Shown one piece after another: positions 54,358-64,000 of a stretch of 64,000 nt of DNA (within the stretch, counting starts at the first letter, position 1; each line of letters starts with the position of its first letter). The DNA comes from Amaurobius ferox (Eukaryota; Arthropoda; Arachnida; Araneae; Amaurobiidae). The stretch covers positions 135,342,793 through 135,406,792 of the forward strand of contig OX578134.1 in the NCBI GenBank assembly GCA_951213105.1. Reading direction: 5' to 3'. A program made the translations under genes and the position numbers. The notes beneath the pieces were generated by a model, which saw only the letters and a program-made list of their open reading frames with translations, had not been told where the DNA came from and made no database searches.

Positions 54358-57300
54358 ATATGATGTTCTGGAAAACAAATATTATGAAACACCTGAAAAA
54401 ACCTATAATGGAAAACATTGGTAAGATTCAAAACAAGGTTAAAAAAAATAGTAATAATAAATAAAATGACAAAAAATATTCAGAAAATAGATAAAGGAAA
54501 AATTTAAATTTGGAAAACTTTCAAGAAATGGAAAAAATGGGGATACTGACAATGACTTACAAAAAATGTAGTTTTAGAAAAGCACCTAAAATAAGTTTTG
54601 TAAATTTATTAAATGCCAAGAATGAGAAGATAGAAATGCATGTTAACAATATTCTCTCTAAGAAATAAAAAAATATTTCTGTGAATATGTCTTTATGTTA
54701 TCAGAAAAAATAAGTTTTGTATTTGTTAATCAAAACAAGTTTAAGATATAGATTAACCGAAAGCAAATTAAAAAATTTAGTCCAGCTTGCTGTCTTTAGA
54801 ATGTTCAAAGATTTAAAAAACAAATGGTATTCTGGAGAAAGTGAATAAAACATTTCATAAGACAAAAGAGAGAATTGGTAGTTTTTAAATACAAATATTA
54901 CTTGCCTGATAATATTTCTATTAAAATATAATAAAGCATAATTGGATTGTAATAGTTTTATTTTGTACAAGTTTGTGGTTAATAATTTTAAGAATATTTC
55001 TTAAAATAAATTTTATAAGAATCATATTTTCTATCAAAGGATCCATATTTCTCACATTAATCGGTCCTTGGGACCCAGGTTTGTGAATGTTCAGAGCGAA
55101 CACTGTTATCCATTATTTAAATTGGTGTTTTGGTGGAATAGAGAACTGTTACTTGCTACAGTTTGTAAAATATAACTTTCATTATCATTATTTTTTTATA
55201 TTAAAAGCTAAAGGCTAATTAAGCCTTTAGTTTTTGATGTTGCTTACAACAAAAATAAATATAAAAAATAAATCCTTTAAGCATATTTTACAAAAGAAAC
55301 ATAGGTAGACAAGACAGTTCATGATACAGATGTAGTATGATTCCTTTTTCATTCTTGGTGATTTTAGGTGAGATTCTGGTAATCCCTGCTATGATTTGGC
55401 GAACATTTCATTCTGGCAACCCATTTCACATTTTTTTGTCGTCTTTAATCATCCTTATGTCAGGGCAAAAATCACAACATTCCATTCTGACAACCCTTTC
55501 CTCGGCTTTTGTTACCAAGGTCAAAATCGCCCTTTTGTTGCCAAGGTAAAGATCAGAATATTTTCTGATTTTCATGTTGTGCTCTATAAGCCACAGAACA
55601 CATGTTGCACAAACAGCTGTTGCTACGTGCGACCTCCGACAGCCACCAGGACCGGATTCTGTAATCTTTTTTTAGCAAGCGTAGGCCCATGTTTGAATTG
55701 CTACATATCAACTGTTGCACAAACGATGACAAAAGGGTGATTTTTACCTTGCCAACAAAAGAGTGACAAAAGATGCGGAAAGTGTTACCAGAATGGAATG
55801 TTATCCAAATTGTAATAGGGATTGTCAAAATCTCATTTAAAATCACCAAGAATGAAAAAGGAATAATACTACATCTGTTCCTAGTTCACATTATATTTTT
55901 ATTTTGTAAAAACATAAATCAACTAATCTTGCATAAATTTTGTAATTTCTTCTTCAGTTTTTCTTAAAAACTATATTTTACTGTTAAATAAACATGGTAT
56001 ATTTATATATTTGCAAAAATCAACCAATATGATATCTTCGTCTTCGGCTCGACTGTCCAGTGTGAGCCTTGGCCTTCTCAATGATTCTGTTCCATCTTGA
56101 TCTGTTACTACTAATAATTCTCCAGTTCTTAATATTGCAAATGCCAAAATCCTTGTCTACACTACAACTCCATCAAAGTTTTGGTCTCCTCTAGGCCTAA
56201 CTCCAATTGGCCTGGTAATTTCTGATTTAGGGTGCTTCTGTACACTGCTGGCAGCAAATTCCAATGTATTCTATCTCTTCATTGTTAAACATCATAGGTT
56301 TCCTATTTATGGCCCACCTGCGACCAATAGGCCAGTTTTAGTAACATTTTTTATAATGGGTTGTTTCTGGCATACAGTTTGAGGGGTCACTTGATTCACC
56401 CAGCTGTCTTAGTTTTTGATCTACATGACATTAAAAAATACCTAAAGATTAAAAATATTTCTAAATTTTTGTTAAGGAACTTTAAAATTAAATTTTTGGC
56501 CAGATTCCTTGATCTAATGTCGTTTCCCTGACCCTGGATTCACCTGTATATTCGTTTAAGACCAATGTTGTTCCGATACCCCCTGGGCATAATGTTTACT
56601 TTAACTAGCCCCCAACTTTTTCACCTCGCCTCCTTATTGAGTGATTTTGATTCTGTTGGTGGCTATAGTCTCTGCATTATCTGTACGTGTCACCTGGATA
56701 TACATCATTTTCGTATCAACACTCTGTACAAAACTTTTACTTCAATCACTGCATCCCTCCAAAACATCCCTCAACATCTCACAATTTCACATCTTGTATC
56801 CTAATTGAATGATTTTGGTTCTGCTGGTAAATATAGTCTCTGCACCATCACTATGTATCGCATCGCCTAGATATGCATATTTTATATGTTACCTGTCGAA
56901 AGCAAACATCTGTTTTTCAAAAATTCCAATGCTGCCATGCTCCTAATTGCTTTAATTTATAGGTTTTGATTTTGATTGTGTCTCTCAGGAGAGAGGAGGT
57001 ACTATCTGCTTTTGGTGGGATGTAGTGCCCCCCCCCCCCCTCCATCAATCTCCCTCTAGCTAAAGCTTTGACATCCAACTTCATATTAAAAAAAAAATGT
57101 TATGCCACTTGGACCTAGATGATTGTCTTGTGTGCCTGCTGATTTATGACAGGAAGTTATATTTTCTACTCTGCAATTTCTCTACTTTCTCATGTTGACC
57201 TTGAAGTCCTGTGATTCCATGCTGACATTAATTTTTTTTATGGTTTAAAATTTAGGACTTTGTTATGTGTATCAACATTTACTACTATATTTCATCGAAT

Positions 57301-57851
57301 ATATGAATTGAATCTTGACTTCACTGATCCCTCTCAGCTTTTTGGCCCACTTTTGTTGCTTTACGATTTCTGCACCCATTATACAGGTGCAGAACTTGCT
57401 GAAAAACTGATTGCTATAAAAACTAGTTGATATATTTAGTGATCACTAGCTGTGGGCACCACAGCTAGTAAAATAATAAAATTGGATTTACTTTTTAATT
57501 GAGCTGATCCCACTGTAAATACGCCTGCAACTCTCAGAAATTCATTACTAATTTCTACTATTATAATTGCTTTTAGTGCTGGTAATCTTTTGTTGATTTT
57601 ATTCCAATTTATTATATTTTTTAAACAGAAATTAAGTAGCATATTGCTATAGGTGGTATTTGTTTATTTTCACAGATTCTTCATCTTATCCTGGATCCCG
57701 ATCATCCACCCCAAGTCTGTACAGGCAGGCTTTACAACCTAGTATTCATATAGTTGATCCTAACATCTTGACTGACCTAGAGTTTCATACAAAAAAAGTA
57801 GCAACTTGTGTTGATAGAATGTTAGAAAACTTGAGTGGAACGTTACAAAGT
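51641..57851 (+). CDS. Borcs6: BORCS6-like (BORC subunit, lysosome positioning), 5' part
   Basis: Two coding exons are seen: 51641-52319 (226 codons plus one base, donor gtaaat) and 57676-57851 (acceptor tttcacag, donor gtaaga, ends in phase 0). The phases join to give DSSSYPGSRSSTPSLYR. The first 190 residues or so are acidic and low-complexity. Then come the conserved VDGDMVTFVAEDLQEKIK and, in exon 2, HIVDPNILTDLEFHTKKVA, typical of the C-terminal domain of BORCS6/lyspersin (DUF2365). That protein belongs to the BLOC-1-related complex, which links lysosomes to kinesin through Arl8. The remaining 85-100 residues (expected to start MSA...TYRDAV-like) are not found up to 64000, so intron 2 exceeds 6.1 kb. 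The assignment is from recalled family features without alignment. Confidence 0.75.
52700..52990 (+). repeat. Dispersed repeat family B, copy 2
   Basis: It matches the inverse of 12860-13200 over about 200 bp (aggtgacatgggaacggact, attcatgacctgagcctaaa, catcttcggacctcatct). The frame at 52792-52977 is a by-product. Confidence 0.65.
55326..55878. mobile_element. 553-bp element with inverted repeats of about 100 bp or more
   Basis: The left end acagatgtagtatgattcct pairs with the right end (inverse acagatgtagtattattcct), and similarity continues through 'tttcattcttggtgatttta' and 'attccattctggtaac'. The interior (55550-55740) is unrelated. This is a foldback/MITE-like structure. I could not fix a target duplication. 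Confidence 0.75.
56030..57100 (-). other. Decayed mobile-element remnant, class unsure
   Basis: On the - strand short frames such as WNRIIEKAKAHTG (near 56110-56060) and NNEEIEYIGICC (near 56290) look like fragments of an old element-encoded protein separated by stops. No diagnostic domain motif was found. Confidence 0.25.
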
Positions 57852-60089
57852 GTAAGAAAATTAAAACTATTATTTATCTTTCATATATAATTTCCCTATT
57901 TTATTTAAAAAAATTAAATTTTTAAACAAAAGACAAAACTTGAAATTTTCAAATCAACTGACATTTTTCATGTTGCACGTCATTACTACACATTTCACTG
58001 CTTTACAAATTGCATTGTAGTTGAATTTGAAATGTGTACTAGTTTTAATCATAAAAAAGTACAGCTGATTAACAAGATTTTTAGAAACACATTTTAAATC
58101 AATTCAAATCAATGAATTTCAATTTGATTTAACTATACTTGTTATTTTGACATTCATTATTTATTTCATAACAATTTATGGTACATAGTATTTCATACTG
58201 AAGTTAAAAATTCTATTTTAAATTCATGTAGTTTGGCAGAAAAAAAAATCAACCATTACTTGTAAAACTGTTTAATTTTAACCAAATCAGTGGTGAACTA
58301 CTAAAGTCTTAACAATCAGTTTTCGAAGAATTTGATGACAACCTGTTTCTAAAATTTAACTGGTTAATCTAAATGCTTTGATATCAGAAAAGTTTTACAG
58401 ATGTATTTTCATTGCTCTTGTAAAATATAACAAATTCATTGAGATTTCTAAAAATATTTAAATCATATTAATAAATATAATAATTTAATGTCTGATTCAC
58501 TAATATTGAATTTTTAAGCAGTACATGCAGCATAACAAAAATTTGGTAGTTTTGTTGCCCATTTTAATTAGAGCTAAATTGACGTGTATCTCTTCTTTCT
58601 GTTTTAAAAATTGATGTAACTGTCATAATTTCATTTACTTTCATTGAATCTTTTGAAAGCAACTTGCAATTCCAATGAAAGGGGTTCGTGAGCTTAAGAA
58701 AGCTGAGAACGAACTACTGCTGTTGGCTAATGATAAATTTTCCTGTAGTATTTATTCTTTGATTTTGTTAATTTCTTTGCACTGTGAATTAATTTGATTA
58801 ATCAATATATCTTTTGAAAAATAGTGTAATTGAAATAATACTAATCATTTAGTTTCTTACGGCTGACAAAACTTGGTATTTGCATTAGGTGCATAGAGGT
58901 TTGCATGGACATGGGCCTAAACCATGTGCATAGGCCCAAGTTTAGCATTTTAAAACTAAATCAGCCTGGGCAAGAAGTAGTTAATGTTTGAAAAATTTGT
59001 AAATGAAATTCAATAGAAGTACTTGAAAGATTTTGTATCTAAAGAAAAATATTTAAAAAAAATCCAACTTTTACCTTAATTTCTAGTGCAAAAATTGCAT
59101 AAAATTATGTTTTCGACACATTTGGATGAACATTATTTCGGACTGTACCAGGTCACAATTTAAAGATCTTTCAGGCATGCTTGGGCTTAGATTCTACATT
59201 TTAAAAGAGCTTTGGGCTTTGACTGGGTTCAAGTTTGGTACTGTTAGGCTTGGCCTGACTGTGTTAAAATATAAAATTTCGATTTACACAGTCCTAGTCT
59301 ATGGGCCCTCACTCTCAACTAACCAATTTATTTTATATCTTTGCTATGCTCTTTTTTTATTACACATTAACGTTTTGTGTGCTGTCTTTATGTAATACAG
59401 TATTTGCATTTTAGCCATTTACTTTCTATCGCTTACTCTTCATGAATTGCAATGATCATGAAGCAGGGTTAAAAGGGGATAATAAGATATGTATGCATAA
59501 TATTTGCACCTCTGTAGTGCAGTGTTATTTGATAATTTTACATTTGTTGTGTTTTTAAAATTATCTTTATAGAATGGGTGTACGTAAATAGCTGCCAGCT
59601 ATGACCTGAAATGAACTCAAATACTCAGGAAAACTGTGAGATCTTCAACTTACATGGAGTTTACATTTTACAGAATTTGTCAACAGTCTTGATGAAATGG
59701 TTATATGTTTAGATGCTCGTATATTATGTGTATTGGTTCTAATAATTTTTTTTAAACCAGACAATTATTTTAGTGACTTCAAATAGTTCTAAATGTAGAT
59801 AAAATGAATTGACTATACTTTGAGTTTTCCAATAGAGATATTTTAGAATCAAGATAATAGCAACTTTTCTTAACTGAGGTATTTTAGTTTGCTTATATTG
59901 TACATTTACTTTAGAAGCCTAAACTGCACTCCAATTGTCATATTTTCTATCATGTAATACATTTTTTTGGTAGTATGAAAATGCCACCATAACAAAAGTT
60001 GGAAGTAACAAGTAGAGTGAAATAAAACACAGTTTTATATATTCTTCAAAGTGTCTTTCTGTATTTTATTTCTACTGTGTCTTAATATG

Positions 60090-60316
60090 AGCAAAAATCC
60101 CCAATAATAAGGTTACTTATTGTGCTTCTTTTTTTACCTATGTATGTATAGCGAACTACATTTTGCTAAAAAATTTTATCTTTCATCGTAGTTGTATAGA
60201 TTCTTCAAATTTTCTTTTTTAGACAAAAGATAAATTTTTGTTAGCAAAATGTAATTCGCTATGCATAAGTAAAAAACAAACAAACAATAAGTAACTCATT
60301 ATTAGTCATTTTTGCT
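60090..60316. mobile_element. 227-bp hairpin MITE-like element
   Basis: The two halves are inverse copies of about 97 bp (agcaaaaatcccc...ggttacttattgtg..., agcgaactacattttgct..., tttatcttt) around a short centre. There is no coding capacity. Target duplication is unclear. Confidence 0.75.
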
Positions 60317-60555
60317 ATTTTACAATTTGGTAGTAATTCCTCTACCAGATGTTATCACTAAAGAAAGTAATTGCTTCTCCACTAGCATATAATAATGGGA
60401 ACAATGGTATGTGAAGTTAAAGTAAGTAAGATATCTGATTGTAGTTAACGACTGAGAAAGTCTGTGATGCAGATCAAATATATCAACCCATTTAAACTGG
60501 CAGTACTTTACAATATTTACACAGTGAGACCTTTAGCTTTTATTATTTTCCTTAT

Positions 60556-62010
60556 ATACATATAATGTATAAGGAAAGTATTGTCACGGGGTCGAAAATT
60601 CGAATTCGAGTTTTCGACAGGGGAGCACGCTTCAAGCATCCCTGAACACGAATCAGACGTTTTTGAGATGATTTCTGTGTGTGTGAAAGTGTGTGTGTGT
60701 GTATCAGTGAGTCTGTGGAGACGATAATTGACGAACAAATAGACCGATTCAAACGAAATGTGGTACAAAAATTACAATCTATGAATACTAGAAGTCTATT
60801 GTTTTTATACGCAATTGAATGATCAGAACCCCCCCCCCCCCCCCTAAATTTTTGCGTGAAATTTTGAAAAATCATCAAAAAATTAAAATCTTTAATAAAG
60901 TTACGCAAATAAACATTTCTTATGTAATTTTTCATTAGAAGACGATTGACATAAATTTTAGAATGCTATCATCAACCGTTCTCAAGATATTGCACATATT
61001 TCAATTTTTTTTTTAAAAATCATATAAAATAAAAAAAAATGTTACCTATTGTGGAATATGTTCACTTTTCATAAGTAATATCATGCGATAAATTTGGTGA
61101 CATCATTCTCGTGGATCTAGCTAGTTCCACTCATGAAAAAAGATACTTTAAGTAATACTTTTGTGTTTAGACGCCAATAGTCATTTATCTGCTACAATAA
61201 TAACTTATTTCTTCGTCTATAACACTTGGCGAGATTTTGGCAGAATGTCGTCAACTTAGCAATGTTTTTAAATATTGCCAAATTAACGAAAATGATGCTT
61301 AATCAATGAAAATGACGACTAGATGATGAAAGTTGAATATCTTGGAAAGCACATAAGCATAGACTATAAGAATAACACATTTTTCTGTTCGTCCATCCGT
61401 AACGCTTGGCAAGAAATTTAGCAGGACGTCACCAACGTGGTGACTATTTTAAATGTTGCTAAAATGGCAAAAGTGTCACCAAATTGATAAAATGACATCA
61501 AAATGGGAAGTAATGTATCGCAAATTCTGATTTCTTTCATATGACGGGCATACCTTCTAGTATATAAGAAATACTCTTCTCTCCGTTTGTCTGTAACACT
61601 TGGTGATACATTTGGCAAACTTAATAATTTAGCAAAGTATTGCCAACTTGTTGGTATTTCACCCCAGATTGATAAAAATATCATAAAAATTGCAAAAATG
61701 ACTTTAATTAAAATTGCACCTAATTGATGAAGTAATTATTAAAGTATTTTAATATATGGACTATATCGCTTATTGAGGATGCTATCGACATTGATGATTA
61801 TTTAGTTAGAGTTGCACGAAGTATAAGTTAATTGAGTATTTTGAAATAGTTTTACATGTTGTTATCCAGAAAATCACCAAATGTACAATTCAACAATAAA
61901 AACACAGTGCCGTGGATCTTATACATTATTTTTTGACTGTAAAACTAGTAAATCCATTGCATTATATAAGGAAAGTCAAGTGCTGCCCACATCAGATTTT
62001 TTTGTATGAA
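60556..62010 (+). repeat. Repeat family C, long copy, + orientation
   Basis: It begins near 'ataaggaaagtattgtcacg', then 'gttttcgacaggggagcacg', a GT-rich tract (60676-60702), a C run (60828-60844), several 'acttggcgagattttggcag'-type sub-repeats (61220-61700) and ends near 'gctgcccacatcagattttt'. It is the inverse of 49590-51330. Short frames here are not genes. Confidence 0.8.
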
Positions 62011-62716
62011 TGCCAATTACTCTTAATTTCTAACAAATTAGTCTTAATATATTTTGTGAATATCATTTTATCCCTTATTAAATTTCAAGAGTAAAGTGTA
62101 TTTTGAGTAAATAAAGATGAAGTGTAACACTTTCAATACCTTTTTAAAGAAAACCATAAGCAAATTACATGACAATTGTTTTAAGGGAGTTTTGATCCCT
62201 CTTCATCAGCTCAAAACAGTGTCTTTAACAAATGTTAAGCAAGAACTGTAAGGTGGGAGGTTAAAAAGCAGTAGAATACATATATTTGAAACACTCAAAG
62301 TGCAGATTCGAAGCAGCGGTAACAGACATTGGAATGAGACCCCACTCAAAAACATATCAACACCGAGTGATAATGTAGTCTCGTCCCAGGGGGGGTCAGA
62401 GATCAAAAGGCCGGAATGCCGCTGTTGACAGGATTCTAGAGGGTGGATGTTATTGCCATTTGTGACATCACTGAGTTACAAGGAGAAATACTAGTTTCTC
62501 CGAGTAGTATTCAGTTCTATGAGAAAATATAGACTGTGTCAGGCGTTGCTTTAATATAATTTGTAGTTCTATCGTAAAAGTTAAGTTTAAGTGTAAATTT
62601 GCATATTATAGATGTATATATGTTAGTATTAGATGTATATATATTAGTATTTTCATGTATATAAAGTATAATTTTGATTAATCGTTGTATATAAATTGTA
62701 TTTTGTGAGCGCAAAA

Positions 62717-64000
62717 GTGCCTAATTGCGCAGTTGCTTTGTGTTCAAATTATTATAAGAAGTCAATGGGATCTATTAGTTTTCATAGATTTCCAAAAGAT
62801 CCTACACTCCAAAAATTATGGGTCGTGAAGTACAAAAGAGAGGATAAAATAACCATCTCTAACACAACTGTCTGTTCCAGTCACTTTTCTGATGAAGATT
62901 TTGAAGAAGATTTTTGGGCTAAATTTTTTAATTTGAAACCGTTTAAAAGATTAAAACAAGGAGTTGTTCCTCATCTTAATCTGCCATCATCTGTAAATAA
63001 TCAAAGTGTAAAAAGTGAATGATCAGTAAGATTAAAAAAATGGAAAATAGAAGCAGAAACTATGATGAAGAAAAAGCTTAGAACAGACTGTTGTTGTTGT
63101 TGAAACCCAGACCGTCCGACCTACCAGAAAGGTGTAAGGTAACTGTTTGGACGGTCGGGAAGTACCACCCAATTTAGACCGGAACCCAGTGGGGGAGGCA
63201 TCCACAGGGACCGTACCCTCCTTCCCCTACCACCAACCTCTCGGAAGGACTTTCGGACCCACATGTTTAACGTGATCGTACTCCGCATGAACACGGCGGC
63301 AGTTTTGGCAGTGGCTGGAATCGAACCCGGGCCTACCGAGTGCAACTCCAGCGCGCTAACCAATGGGCTACCGCGCCCCTTAGAACAGACTGTGTAGTAC
63401 TTGTAATTGAAGTTTCTGAATATAAAATTTCTGCCAATAGCTGAATAAATGGTGATGAAAACAAGAGCATCGTTTATGAAAACAATGAAACTACTAAAGA
63501 AAATCAAAACTATGAATGGCTTGAGACATGATGATCATATTAAAAATATAAAGGATTTAAATGAAGAGATAAATTTTCTAAAAAATGAAAATATGCAGTT
63601 AAAAGAAAAAGTGAGAGCTCTAGAGAATGATACAAATTTACAAAAAGAAAATCAAAAGTATAATGCAAAATACATCAAGACATTAGTGCTTCAAATTAAG
63701 CAATTGAAAAGTTGCTATTTGCATGCCGAACAAAGCAAAGTTAAATATGCACGGAGTGAGGTTATCAATGAATTATTATTTTTAATGAAGGACAAACACG
63801 CAGAATCCTTAAAAAGAATAAAAATTTGTCATAGATGGACTCTGACATATCAACTGGTTTAACATTGCGATGTGTGCCGAAAAAAGCTTATGTATTTTTG
63901 AAGGAGAAAATGAATTGGCCTCTTCCTTTAATTTCATCCTTAAAATATTGGGCCAAGAACTTTACATGCAATCCTGGATTCCAAAAAACAGTTTTGAGAT
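62717..64000 (+). pseudogene. THAP9 / P-element-like transposase, broken, runs off the right edge
   Basis: Residues encoded at 62717-63022 form a THAP zinc finger: PNCAVALC (C-x4-C), FHRFPKDP, the W in KLWVVKY, a C-x2-H pair in VCSSHF, and a GVVPHL box. The expected initiator ATG before PNC is GTG (62717-62719). The frame stops at 63022, and a 287-bp SINE is inserted at 63092-63378. A lysine-rich coiled-coil segment follows at 63449-63838. After a frameshift near 63838 the frame continues to the edge with LTLR...KKAYVFLKEKMNWPLP and NPGF, as in P-element/THAP9 transposases. It sits in Borcs6 intron 2 on the same strand. Start loss, stop, frameshift and insertion make it a dead copy. Confidence 0.75.
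63092..63378 (-). mobile_element. tRNA-headed SINE, full length
   Basis: Read on the - strand from 63378, it starts with a tRNA-like head: box A-like 'tagcccattggttagcgc' and a perfect box B, GGTTCGATTCC. A body of about 200 bp and a (CAA)n tail follow. The 15-bp target-site duplication cttagaacagactgt flanks it (63077-63091 and 63379-63393). The body is the same as that of the 5S-headed SINE at 48795-49179. Long frames over it are by-products of the repeat, not genes. Confidence 0.92.

Larger units (their letters stand above)
52320..57675. other. Borcs6 intron 1
   Basis: The 5.36-kb intron contains repeat family B copy 2 (52700-52990), a T run at 54330-54358, a long-inverted-repeat element (55326-55878) and a decayed, moderately GC-richer stretch (56030-57100). 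No other coding sequence is recognised. Confidence 0.6.
57852..62716. other. Borcs6 intron 2 up to the THAP pseudogene
   Basis: No exon of the gene is seen. From 57852 to 60089 the sequence is AT-rich without recognisable features. It is followed by a 227-bp hairpin element (60090-60316), the family C copy (60556-62010) and AT-rich sequence to the THAP frame. Confidence 0.5.

Overview
The window is nuclear DNA of an animal. It is AT-rich, with spliced genes, long introns full of decayed mobile elements, no operons and no ribosome binding sites. The element set (hAT, mariner and piggyBac-type DNA transposons, a THAP/P-element-like transposase, a LINE with a zinc-knuckle ORF1, and SINEs with tRNA and 5S rRNA heads) and the gene structures suggest an arthropod, perhaps an arachnid. 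That placement is an inference.

Three host genes are visible. (1) From before position 3766 to 31507 on the + strand lies a major facilitator superfamily transporter of the MFSD4 / sodium-dependent glucose transporter 1 type. Nine coding exons are recognisable; the N-terminal exon or exons lie upstream, and one exon expected between 20750 and 26452 could not be found. (2) From 42801 down to 38555 on the - strand lies a complete two-exon Cdc25 phosphatase of 515 residues, with an intact catalytic loop and a good TATA box. (3) From 51641 past the right edge on the + strand lies a BORCS6-like gene (BLOC-1-related lysosome-positioning complex). Two coding exons are present and the conserved C-terminal end lies beyond the window.

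Most of the rest is mobile-element material. Introns of the transporter hold SINE copies, a 36-bp minisatellite, a 171-bp piggyBac-type MITE, a 597-bp insertion with inverted hammerhead-like ends, a LINE ORF1 relic, a 2.1-kb hAT with a SINE nested in it, a Tc1/mariner fragment and a nearly full-length dead mariner. The 31.5-38.5 kb region is mostly AT-rich sequence with no recognisable gene. Between cdc25 and Borcs6 lie a second 2.0-kb hAT, an almost perfect 5S-headed SINE and one arm of a large inverted repeat; the other arm and a broken THAP/P-element-like gene lie in the second Borcs6 intron.

The most interesting signal is one SINE body that occurs with two different RNA polymerase III heads (5S rRNA at 48.8 kb, tRNA at 63.4, 13.5 and 0.2 kb). 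Six very short insertions (42-96 bp) with target-site duplications carry the 3' end of this body or a divergent relative of it, and two of them sit back to back at one duplicated target site. No microbial-style defence or metabolic system is present.
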